Positions 31,301 through 42,630 of a DNA stretch of 64,000 nucleotides are shown one piece after another; positions within the stretch are counted from its first letter, which is position 1, and every line of letters starts with the position of its first letter. This DNA is from Tubulanus polymorphus (Eukaryota; Nemertea; Palaeonemertea; Tubulaniformes; Tubulanidae). Where the stretch lies: positions 8,732,850 to 8,796,849 of the forward strand of contig NC_134029.1 in NCBI RefSeq assembly GCF_964204645.1, in the 5' to 3' direction. The notes beneath the pieces are model-generated. The model was not told where the DNA came from, did not search any database, and was given only the letters and a program-made list of their open reading frames with translations. The translations under genes and the position numbers were made by a program.

Positions 31301-34300
31301 CAGTCTCCGTTTGAGCTTCGTCGTTCGGCTCCGATTTTTCCTCTCTCTCGTGACGCGGGAATATGTTCTTCGGGTAGTTCTTCTCGACTCCGTTCATTTT
31401 CGCCGCTTTTTTGATGATGTCTTCGGCTCGGTCGATCTTTCCGTTGGCCACTAACCACGGTATCGACTCGGGGAAGAACCTGGAATCGAGTTTAGACACT
31501 GAATTTTCACGCGATAACGGCACAATTCTTCGGTTGTTTATGTATACGTTTCATTTCATATCATTTCTTTCTATTTCGTTGTACGCCCGTCTCTGTGAGC
31601 GTGTGCATACATGCGAGTGACGTATCAATGTATAAATCATCTACTCTACAGACTACAAGCAAAGCGCTTTTCATGTAAAAGTCCAGGGGCCAGTTTTATA
31701 GACTGGTATTAACTTTATCGCGGGGCTAACACAATGGGGTACCCGCAACGCTATCAAAAAGAAACAAATGTGGCAGTCGATAATTCTACGTTTGGCAAGC
31801 GAGGATCCGCCAGGTTCGCTAGTGGTTACTCGGTTACCGCGCTTCTATTTCTTCTTCATTTCAATTAAGTTTGAATCAACTCTTCTCATCAGTAAATTAA
31901 TTTACAGTAAAACTATACCATACACTCATTGGTAACATCTTATATCTATTTGATGACTTGTTTGGCGATATTTCCATTTGGAAGCCTGAAAGTCGAGTTC
32001 AAAAACTAATTTTCAGTAGGCATAATATAACTGAGTGTATTGTTATGCCATCTGGTGCGTGTGAGTATCCCATTCATTTTCCATTGAGTTAACTCGGGGT
32101 TGAAGTTGATATCAGTCTTTAAAACCGGCCCCAGATATTTTGCTTCGTTTTTTCACTCACTCATAGATTAACGTTTAAGTAAAGAATTACTCCAAGGTTG
32201 AAAAATCGAATATTGGACGCATTATGGTTCATCGGAAACAATGTGTTGTAAAAATGATAAAGAAATCAGCTGTGCATCAGCTTTGAGCAATGACCGAAAC
32301 ATGATTCACAAGAATTGATGACAAAATCTAATTTTGGCTAAAGGCTGGTAGGTTGGAGCGTGTTTCAACGTGAAAATTACGCAAACAAACAAAAGCTCGC
32401 ATGGGTCTCGAGGATGAATGCGCCTAACGAAACTGACCGGAATTTATTCAACCAGGCCCATTTACGTTGGTCATTACGAAGTTACGTCATTATATCGCAT
32501 ATAGTCTGACCGTACCATATTCCAGCGATTGACCAAATGCCAGGCAATGTTATAGCCAGTTGAAAATAGCGCCAGTTCCTCAAAGCGTACGCTAACCCAG
32601 CTAGCACCATCATAGCTATTGCCCAGACGATGTTCACTCCCAGTCCGGCAAATGTTCTTTGATCGGCTGCGAATATTTCACAACCTTGGACGAACGCTGC
32701 CAAAATGATTCCCTGTAAGAAAGATCAAAATTACAACGCGTAAATGCGGTAATATTTCATCATTGACGATGTTTAGACAGTGCTTCATTTTGGAATGAGG
32801 AAATATTAGTCTTAGGTGGTTAAACACACGGTTTAATCGAAATTGGAAATTGCGAAGATGCGCTTGTGTCGGATTCTCACCTGTTGAAGAGCTCCGGTTA
32901 AAAATCGCAGGAACAGAAAAAATTCGTAGTTGTGAGCGAACGCCGTCACTACGCCTACTACCACGAGGATCCACTGGCAGGCGAGGTGAACCCATTTTCG
33001 ACCATACATATCGGCTAAGGACGTGCACGCTATTGCTCCGAACATGACGCCTACCACGAAAATAGTCTGTGATAACTCCACCAAATATTCTTGCTCGCAA
33101 ACCAGCATATACTGCAAAATATTTTGACTTCATTTTGGTTAATGTTCACGCCCACATAGTGCCATTGTTATCAAATGCATTTTAAAAGAGAGTTCTTAGT
33201 TTTTTAGATAATTAGAATCGACTTTTCTCTGCTGCAATCTATACCATACGCTAGTGAGAAAGGCAATAATATATCTATATATCTATCCGATGACTTGTTT
33301 GGTAATTTTTGCATTTGGACCCCTAAGAATCAGGTCTCATTGAAAATGAACTGAATTTCACTACGAATGACCCAGTGTTTCGCCATCCGTCGTGCTGATC
33401 CCACAATTGATCAATTTCATATTTAATTAAACGATGAATAGGTTAATCAGTCAAGGAAGGATTAGCCAAATTCCGATTAAATCATAATCGTTAGTTTTTC
33501 TTTTAGCGTTACTACCGCCGTTGTGAAATGTAAATTGAGCATCTAATTTCGCGAACAAATGTTCACCGATAAACATATTGCATCACTCACGAGGCGAACA
33601 CGTGGAAAAATATTTGAGATCAGTAAGTTGAAACCTTACAATAATTATTCCCACCACTCGTTGGTTATATCGGGGATTTATTTACACAGTTGGTCAAAAT
33701 AATAAATACCTATACACACATCCAGTTACTAATTACTGATCTAATTCGTAAATCGGTGGCATTTTCATGAGTGGGGTGCACCGATTGTGAAGAAAAATGT
33801 TGGCCGATGATGCTCAGATATGTATAGCTATTTAACCTATGCATATACCTAGATAAGAGGTGTTACAACGGTTGAAGAAAAGTAAAAAGAAAAATCACGC
33901 TTGTATTAACGTGGCATCACTGCTGAGAGTCGAAACAACCTTGACAAGTAGGCATGTGGTAAGCTTTATCTTCTAAACTCAGAACAGTGGAAAGTTGCAT
34001 CGTAAGCTAACACTATTCTGTTAAGTTTTTTTTTAAATGCTGCATAGAGTTTCACAATTTTTCCCTCTATATCCAGAATGGATTTTCGTGGTTATAACAA
34101 GGGATGCGCATCCTATAAAACACGCGCTCGTCATGAATTCATGTTCACGATAAGGCCGACAGAATTTTCACCAATTGTATGCCCTGGGGGTTGAACGAAA
34201 AGATGTTCGTTGCTTAAACGAAATCGTGGGAATTAAGTACGTGGCGTTAAAGTAGATATCTCGTCTTAGATTCGCATTGTTTTAAACTGTAAGTTTATTT

Positions 34301-37300
34301 CAATGCAATGGATTTTCGAATTATGTAGTGAAAATAGGTGGAGATTGGGTTCCATAAATCAGCTACTACTATACATATAATCTATCTAGATTTCATTCCC
34401 TTCTTGTCTGACAGACTTAATCTTAGAAATAAATTTTCTTCTTTAAAATCTTCAATAGCATTTGTGAGGTTGACTGGTTTCATTTGTTCGTATTCTCATT
34501 TTTGTTCAAACTTTCACGCATGATTTTGAAAATCAATTCAGATATAAAGCAAAAAGGACTGTAATCTAATGGTTTCACTGAATTGAAACAAACAGTTTCG
34601 ACGATTTTACAAGGTAACAAAAAATGGATCGGTTAGACATGTAAGGCACGTTCACACTATCCCTAAAGAATGTCCTAAATGGGTTCGTACCTAAAACATG
34701 CCAAACTTTGAACGGGCCAAATCAGAGAGCGCGTTCACACACGCGTTTCTGAATTGGCTTCAGATAGTTATCACTGGCCCTGCAAGATGTCCCCATGAAT
34801 ATTTTCGGACGTTTCGCTAGTGCGAACGCTTGGTACGTTCCAAATTGGAACGGGTCAAATTTAGACCGTTCTAAATATCGTGCGAGCGTGGCTTACAGCA
34901 GCTTCGTCAGCAACCAATCATTTTCGAAGGAATTAGACACTTTCTTAGAAAATAGATACAAGCCTGATGCAAGCAAATTACATCACAACCCCCAGAATTG
35001 ATATAAAAATTGCTAGATTACGCACATCGTCGACTATAGTCAACTCGAAATCCCCGCTGAAATTGTAGCCATTGCTACACGTTTCCGTGGTGTTGTCGAC
35101 GGCTAGGTCAACGTACTCTCTACACGGGTCCGTTATCAGTTCATCCTCTAGATTCTTCTTCTTCGGTAAGATAGTCCCCGATGAAACATTGCAATTATAA
35201 TCTGGCATTCCACCTGCGAATTAAAAGAAAAACTATAAGATTCTAAGAATTTTTTTTATTAATTCAAATTAACAAAATAACACAGAAATATTGAAATAGT
35301 TTATAAAAAAGCACAATTTATAATGAGATCACATGAAATAGGTGCGTTCTAAAAGATATGTTGATTTGATTTAAACACTCGAGTGTAACACTAGATTTAA
35401 GTTGATCAAGAATTGCAATCCAAAGACTTTGACCGGCAATCTGAAGGCCCTCTCACCAAAACTACGGTTTGATATTTGCTTGACTAGTTGCTTTGATTGA
35501 CTAGAGCGAAGGGATCGTGTAGGTACGTAAACATTAAGAAATGACTTTAACTTATTCGCCGCAGTGTATATTAAGACATCTATATACGGGTTCAAGAACA
35601 TTAAATTCAGCTCTAACAGCAATCGGGAGCTAAAATGGAGGTCTTTCAGAACAGGAGTAGTATACTTCCTAGTTTTCATGGTCAATCTTGCAGAATTCTC
35701 TTAAATTAACTTATCGCGCACATCTCCAGCCGTTGGGAAAGACCTATACTCGATTGGTTATACGCATTCTAGCAATTTGCGAGAAGAAAAAAACCTAAAA
35801 ATGGATCGGAACTCAGTTAAGAATGAAAACGACGATGAAAGTATAACAAATTACTTTTTATCGCTACACTCGTATAATATGACACAGCGGACGAATATAT
35901 GCTAATTGACATTAATGTAGAAAGCAAATACATTTTGATACGTTTATGGATTGAATGTAAACGGAACACTACACCATTGACCCGTTAGCGTAAGCGCATT
36001 GCGGCCAGCAAACAATTTTCTGGCCGGGAAGTGGCTCGAAAATCAACCTAACAACTCAAAAAGATGCCCACGCATATCGGGCTCTTTGAAATAGATTCAT
36101 TTCATATCATTTCATAGTAACTTCGAAAATAGTATAGTAAACAAATGTATCGTAAGACAAATATGTATAATTACAATACGCATAACATAAATCTGATGGT
36201 AATATCAATGGTGATAATAATGATAAGTCATTGCTTCAGTACATTATGGGGATTCAAAAGTTGCTTTCGGTAATCTGCATAATTTGGACACAGTATTTTC
36301 AGGAAAATTAATATGTAGCTTATACTGACTGGATCTAGCTAAACCGAAGTGCGGTCAGCTTAAATTTTACATGTATATCCTGGACGTTCAAATATCAAGT
36401 GACGTCCATTTCCGATTATATAATGATTGCATTTTCCCACGGGTTACTTAGAAAAATGATGGCTAAACAATATATCGAGCTCTGCCACGGGTTAGAGCGG
36501 TATTTCTTAGGATTTTTTAATTATCACCGTAATTAACAGAAATGCACAATTGTATCCATTATGTATTTAAGTAATCACACAACATCCATTAATTACAGTT
36601 ATATGTCAGTTAAATAGTACGTGTGTACATGTGTATAGAATACGTATGTGGTAGATTCATGGGTTTGAATGAGCGCCTTGGGCGATACAATTTCCAGTCT
36701 CGATGAATATCATTAAGAGGAACCCACAATATCAATTTAAACAACTGTTAATGTTTTTTCTTATTTTCTTTTTCGAATAAACTCTGCAGATGGGTGGCGA
36801 AGGATTCCACCCGAAACGTAAGAAAAAGACAATAACATGACCCAGTTCCACAGTTGTAAGTTGAGATTTGATTCCGAGTTAAAACATTGAAAAAAACTAA
36901 TCTCAACAAATGTGGAACATGATCCAGTTGTTTGAAATGATGTTTCGGGTTTCTCTTAATGATAAGCATCTCGAATCTTGGTTCTGGCGAGTGCGCCTTG
37001 GAAACTTCCTAAAAATGTCCGCGTAGTGCTTAGCGGTTGCAATTCCCAGTTACCGACCGTGGGATTAGAACAATGACTACCGCATAATCGACTCAATGCA
37101 AACAAAAAATTAACGGGGGCAAATCGCTATATATTCATATAAAGACCATAAGAGATATACTCATAACAGGTCAATGGGATAATTCGAATACATGATGTAT
37201 TTGACTATTGAGCTTAAATCAATGTCACCGTTAAACTGGTAGTCGCAGAGAGTTTCCGACTGTGGTGGAGTTAACAAACAATGAATGAATGCTAACCATC

Positions 37301-37939
37301 ATTAATCAAAGACAAACAAACACGCAGGAAACCAGTAAACCATCGCCTAGACCCCGAGCCCGTTCAAATATTGCAAAAAGATTCAAATAAACATCGAAAT
37401 GTGCGTGTACGCACTTATTTTACGTAAACTCCACGATGATCTTGGCATAGTGTATAAAAATCAAGCAGCAATTGAAAAGATTAAGGAAGGCTTTTAAGGT
37501 GTGCACAATTTACATATAATAGCAATAACAACTTCTCTGAGCTTTGGAAAATGATTGCTTTTGGAAAATGATTGCTCTTTTACATTGCACAATTGACTAA
37601 GATGTCAAGACAATTCGAATTGGGCTTAGTGTAAAAGATTCATTGGACAATTAATTATCTATTACAAACATAGTTTCCTTTTAAAAAATATATATATATC
37701 TCATATCTAAGATGAGGTAAAATTAATTTCAGATTAAGTCAAGCATGAATGATATCATTTTATCTACATATATAGTGGTATAGTATAGATATAAAGAAAA
37801 TATAGGACTTACCGATAAAAACAATGGAGAGCATGTGCCAACATCCCGGTACATAGGCACAAATACTTAACAGGGCATAAGATAGCATTTGCCAACGGCT
37901 ATATCTCCCCAACCTGGTCAACGCCTCGTCGACTTCCAT
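28349..37939 (-). CDS. SLC22-family organic-ion transporter (MFS), ten exons, complete
   Basis: Plasma-membrane transporter of the major facilitator superfamily. Exons in order: 37939-37813, 35213-35026, 33111-32881, 32712-32516, 31479-31162, 30904-30770, 29713-29628, 29125-28932 and 28561-28349, which are nine coding exons by my joins. Every phase closes, giving about 562 residues, normal for SLC22. Seen in order: N-terminal TM1 (RWQMLSYALLSICAYVPG), a Cys-rich extracellular loop with N-glycosylation sites ending TIVDD, the family block LVCEQEYLVELSQTIFVVG, the MFS signature LADMYGRK, FFPESIPWLVANGK, a charged loop of about 90 residues, YFGLSLSTSALAGDRYLN, GRRVP, GKFGITCSF, FPTNVRNTGMGMCS and PETLGQPLPQTI. 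In the TM11 motif AARIGGMLAPF an Arg stands where cation transporters have Asp, which favours an OAT/OCTN-like anion or carnitine-type substrate. Substrate is inferred, not shown. Confidence 0.93.
28611..28775 (-). repeat. Dispersed repeat family A, copy in the last SLC22 introns
   Basis: Reverse complement aligns along its length with 38799-38995: TGCACTACGTCA near one end and GGTTGCCGGTCAATTCAAT at the other, with TTGTGAATTTTGGC between. It lies in the last intron of the SLC22 gene. Confidence 0.75.
29498..29578. repeat. Short MITE with GCCGTGTGCG terminus
   Basis: The left end reads CCCGCCACACACGG and the right end CGGTGCCGTGTGCGCTGGG, roughly complementary. The right end matches the larger element at 59843-60014 almost exactly. 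It lies in an SLC22 intron. Confidence 0.6.
31905..32060. repeat. Dispersed repeat family B, copy 1
   Basis: Contains ACTATACCATAC, GATGACTTGTTTGG and ATGCCATCTGGTG. The same order of blocks occurs at about 33239-33420, and partly at about 23810-23885 and 44420-44460. Both main copies are in SLC22 introns. Confidence 0.5.
33112..35025. other. SLC22 intron 2, with a MITE-like insertion
   Basis: Non-coding apart from repeats. Around 34655-34900 lies an element rich in GTTCACAC and GTGCGAACG-type sequence, typical of invertebrate MITEs, but its ends were not resolved. Confidence 0.4.
33239..33420. repeat. Dispersed repeat family B, copy 2
   Basis: Shares CTATACCATACGC, GATGACTTGTTTGGTAAT and a CATTGAAAATGAA block with the other copies; the last block is also at about 23820. 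It is non-coding and lies in an SLC22 intron. Confidence 0.5.
36800..36915. repeat. Dispersed repeat family C (CCCAGTTCCACAGTTGT)
   Basis: GACCCAGTTCCACAGTTGTAAG at one side and ATGTGGAACATGATCC at the other form imperfect inverted ends. The same core is found at 54760-54885 and 58935-58985. It lies in SLC22 intron 1. Confidence 0.6.
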
Positions 37940-38798
37940 ATTTATCTATATGTATATACTGATTTCCTAAACAAATATATAGTCCAGTCGTTGTTTCAGA
38001 GAAGTCGGTGTTTCGTGCAGTTCTGGACCCGGAGACTCGTTGTTACATGTTGGCGGTGTGTTGGTTAATATAAAGGCATGCCGCAAAACTTTCCCAAAGA
38101 TCGTTTTTCAGTTGTATCTCGCGTACCGACCGAAGAGTGTGCATTAAAGTGTTAATTTCATCGCAAAATAGGTCGCCACTAATTATAAACTACATTGCGC
38201 CCATCACGCAACGACAAAAACGACAAGTTTCATCGAATTTATGGAGGTTATTATGCACTTGTAGCGACGGTTTCAGAACTAATGATATAATTACTACCGC
38301 CATACATTTTACGATGCAACAGATTTGCACTTTCTGCCTCCGCAGCAATGGCAGCACTGGGGCCGCCAGTTAGAACTTCTGAATCGAACAGATTTATACG
38401 TTTATATATAGCTGACTTGCGGCGCTCAGCTTCACGGGTCTATCTTTATTTTCTTACACGGGGGCACTAAATCAAGGAAAAACTCCGATACAAAAACTCG
38501 ATACAACACGGCGAAGAAACACAGACGGTTCAGGGCAACAGGGAGGCGTGGTATGAACCTCGAATGTATGAGTTGGCTTCGTGGTTCATCTTTCAAAATT
38601 CAATTTCCCTGTTCGTTAAAAGGATAACAAATCAATAAGAGCGAAATCCCGCAAATCAATTTTAAGTGGATATCAAATGATTGCTTATGAAATGGCAAAG
38701 GCGTATCAGCGCCAATAACCTTTGAATTTTTGGCGCTGTAAAAACAGTTACAATGTTTATAATCATTGATACCTATAGGATGCATTAAGGGGAGGTCG

Positions 38799-39133
38799 AT
38801 ATGCACTACGTCATCGATATTGGTTTTTGAAAATAACAACTGCAGTTGTGAATTTTGGCGTTAATTTTGTAATTAGATATACTTCATGACTCTAGTTTCA
38901 TTTTTGATCAATTTTAATGATTGTTTTTGAGAGGATGTGTCTACTACGTCATCTATATCGGGGCTAGACTGGTTGCCGGTAAATTCAATTCAATTATCGA
39001 TGTACTCAATCAAATCCACTATAAGTTTATTGATCCTTAGCATTATATGATTTATATTATGTCAATCATTGCCGACAATATAAAGCAACATATATGTGTG
39101 GTTTTTCTTGAGGCGTCAATAAACTTTCAAGTT
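38799..39133 (+). repeat. Dispersed repeat family A, longest copy
   Basis: Starts near ATGCACTACGTCATCGATAT and includes CTACTACGTCATCTATATCG, GGGCTAGACTGGTTGCCGG and GAGGCGTCAATAA. It aligns with 41786-41975 and, reversed, with 28611-28775. No protein coding was seen; it could be a SINE-like or LINE-tail family. Confidence 0.75.
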
Positions 39134-39540
39134 AGTATTTTTGCAACTCTTCAACTCAACTCGTTACTTATACTTCGCACTGATTATTGTGTCTCAAGAA
39201 CTTGTAAACGTGGCTCGCGTACTGAAATCTCAACATTTTGAACTCGATAAATAGTTATTGAAGTGGACAAAACACGAATAGATGAGATATAGAATAGACG
39301 AAAACTATTCATATTCCAAAATACACGAAACCTTGGGATATATCTATATATACGCTGTGTATAATGCGTATTGCCTTCGCTGCCCGTCTAGTGCATTTGA
39401 TTACCCGGTATAGACCTAGCACATACCTTGTTTCCCCCCAGATTTTTCTATAAGATGTAAATTTCAACCGCAACTTATAAGTGTAACTCACATACATGTT
39501 ATGTTTTTGTGGTGCGTACAACAATTAAATACAAGAATCT

Positions 39541-39703
39541 ACGGAAGCTCGAATTCGACATAAAAATAAGTCGAATTTCGACATAGTTAACTCGAAATTC
39601 AGAATTCGACTTATTTTGTCGAATTTCGAGATAATAAGTAGAAATTCGACATAATAAGTCGAAATTGTGGAAAAATATCTCGTATGTCACCTAGGAGCTT
39701 CCG
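39541..39703. repeat. MITE-like palindromic element, copy 2
   Basis: Ends are ACGGAAGCTC and GAGCTTCCGT. The interior is made of TCGAAATTCGACATAATAAG-type direct and inverted units. The right terminus ATCTCGTATGTCACC is shared with 20936-21071. Confidence 0.75.
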
Positions 39704-41785
39704 TAAGAATCTGTGTCTTCGATTTCGAAACAAAGGGTTCGAATGGCAAAAAAACCTTTAAAAAAGTGGTAAAACTTGGCATTTAGTGGGAGACACTTTT
39801 AGAGAATCATCGCGTAGTGACGATTACAAATAACCTCCTCTATAAACCCATTTCGTGGAAAAGCAGAATTTTAGATCATTAGGTAATGGATTATTTGCAG
39901 ACTACGCCAGTCGCTTGTTCTTCATCGGCGTAAGAATTTTCCACTAGTATGGCCCATATTTTCGCATCAAGAGTAAATGAAACTCAGATGTAGTAATAGA
40001 GGTGAATAATCGAGATAACTGTTGCACGACTACATAATTATGTCGAGTGGGATCCAAAATACCGTAATGAGCACCATCGTGGTAGGAATAAATGATAATC
40101 TCCGAACTGTTCTCTAAGATATGATCATTCATAGAATCAATATGCTGTATAGTACAATGTCCAATTGATGGTTTGATCGATTGATTTAGTTTGATAGAAC
40201 ATAATTACGTATATCATCTTTACATATTATTTTGATGAACTTTTAAAGGATGTAGTGAGAGCCTGACGGCTGTTACAGCAATCATACCGTAACATAAAAA
40301 CATATCTATTTTTTTTACTTGTTTCAGTCGTGGCAAATTGTATAATTCATGTATATATATATATATAATTATATATATATGTATATATTTATATATATAT
40401 ATAATTAATTCAACGAATACTATCATGCCCGTCAGTGTTTGGCCTTGGCACATCGCGTGATGATGTTATTCGGTTATATGGGAAATGATGATCGAGTGAA
40501 GATAATTTCCTTTTAAAAAAAGAGACATAATGATCAGGTCGTTTTAGGAAATGCGACATACATAGTCTAGCCTGATGCGGTTTGACACCTGAGAAAAATG
40601 AATGACCTGGCACATGTATGAACGTTTAGCCTGACGCAATAACCGTAATGATTGAATAGAAAAAGCAAACAATTTTAAAAGATAGCACAGAATATACATG
40701 ATATTAAAAAATGATGGCTTGCCTGAGTTGGGAGTTTATCAAAACGCCAATGTAGACAAATGCATTTAGCACTAAAATAATTTCCTCTTCTGCATAAGAA
40801 ACCATAATATTTTTGTGTTGTTGCAGATTTTTATTTACTCTCTTCGGATCGTGCGAAGCCTATTCATCATGTCCAGAAACAGGGGCACCAGTTTGGTTAA
40901 TTCGTACTAGCTAACATTGTTCAGCAAATGCATTCGCATTCGTATTTCGGTTTCTATAGTCGATGCATATTTCATCATAGACAATTTATCAGCATTGGCT
41001 TGATATCTAGAGCAGTTAACTGTTAAAGCTAGAATACAATACGGAGGTGAAATTTCCAAAAAAAACAAACAAAATGAGGGTACCACTTTTTGCTACGACT
41101 CAGGTATCGATTTCTGAAAGACTGTCAGAATAGGGTGTTTATCGATGTTTATTTTTCTGAAGAGCATCAGCTTGCGTATCGATTACATACTTTTACATAT
41201 CATCTTAATTATCGTTAACTGATTTGTTATTTTTTGCTATGTTTTGTTTATGGCCAGTTGCCGTCTAAATGAGTTCAAAACGGAAGGACGGCCTTTTCAA
41301 AATTACTTATCCTACGATTCGACTTACGTCGGTGTGGTTTCCGAGTCACTGTCATTTGAGTTTGATTGGGGATCGCGATACGCATTGAAACGCTTTTTAT
41401 TTCACAAAGAAATCTCTACCAAAAACTTGGCCTAAGGTCGTTTTAAAACTGTTCCTTCTCTCTTGCATCATCAGTGCTCAGATGTTGAGGCGCGACATCA
41501 GTCCAAAAGTGTATCTAAAGACTAGTCTAACTTTAAGTTGTAAGATTGGCTTAAACCAAAAAGAAGTAGAATTCTTGCTTAAGCCTAAACTGTAACTGTG
41601 CAACTGGCACCTGGTATATGCTATTTTTGAGCATGCTGGCTTGGTAACAAATCTGTCCCTTTGAATTAAATTTTCGACAATTTTCTTATTTGCAGTTTAT
41701 GTTCTTTGACGCCTACAAAATCGTTACAATAACGGTTTTATACGATGAGACCCCGCGTGTGTAAAGGATTCTGTGTGATTCAAGT

Positions 41786-41975
41786 GCACTACGTCATCAA
41801 TACATCGGAGCTAGACTGGTTGCCGGTCAATTCAATTCAATTACTTGCATATGCGAATCCAAAATAATTTCATCGACCCTTAATATCACGTAGGCCTAAT
41901 GTATATCATATCATGTATTGTAGACAAAATCAAAGCCGTATATGGATTGTTTTGAAGGCGTCAATAAGTTAGTAT
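41786..41975 (+). repeat. Dispersed repeat family A, partial copy
   Basis: GCACTACGTCATCAAT, GAGCTAGACTGGTTGCCGG and GAAGGCGTCAATAAG occur in the same order and spacing as at 38941-39133. Confidence 0.75.
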
Positions 41976-42473
41976 TCTTGTTCAGTTAATCCAGTGGGGA
42001 TCTGAAATATTTTTTCATGTATCATCTTCCTGTTTTTTGTACTATATCATTCAGCTTTCACTACTGACTTCACTGGTAATGTGCAAAACACCGGCAGTAT
42101 CATTCTGCCGGCTTCGAATCGTATGCAACTGTTTACTTTTCTTATTTATGATTCTCAATTCGAGACGAGCATAAACACTATGATCCGTTGTTTAGCATTT
42201 TTCAACGCCGTGTTTAACAGAGAAGTGTCTGCATTTTTCTGGCCTAGCGAGCAAGTTTTATCGTCAGTCGCGGGATCGTTTAACGGCGATTGACGCGAGA
42301 AACTGTCTAGGTATCCAGAACAAAATCTAACTAAAGATGCGCTTTCCCAAATACATGTAGCTTGCTTCTGAGAAATGATTGAACTGCCAGTCTTTGAAAG
42401 GGTGAAACAGGCAGGCAAGTAATAAAACTATCTGAAATAAGCAACACTTTTGGTTGAGACTTATCGACAACCG

Positions 42474-42479
42474 TTTATT
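42474..42479 (-). terminator. Poly(A) signal of the vWA gene
   Basis: AATAAA on the minus strand lies about 152 nt downstream of the TAA stop at 42631-42633. Confidence 0.6.
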
Positions 42480-42630
42480 GCGAGTTGTTGATATGATTTG
42501 CACCGGTGAAAAAGCGGGAACATAGATAATAAGATGTATAAGATATATAGGATGCTAGGCATGTATAGATATATAGGAAACGAGACTTCAAAGGTCCCGA
42601 TTCGAGATTAGAAGAGATGATTTAAAAAGC

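Larger units (their letters stand above)
37940..42470. other. Intergenic region between SLC22 and the vWA gene
   Basis: The SLC22 promoter should lie at the left end, but no clean TATA in the right place was seen. The rest holds repeat families (38799-39133, 39541-39703, 41786-41975) and AT-rich runs near 40344-40404. Small frames here have no recognisable content. Confidence 0.5.
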
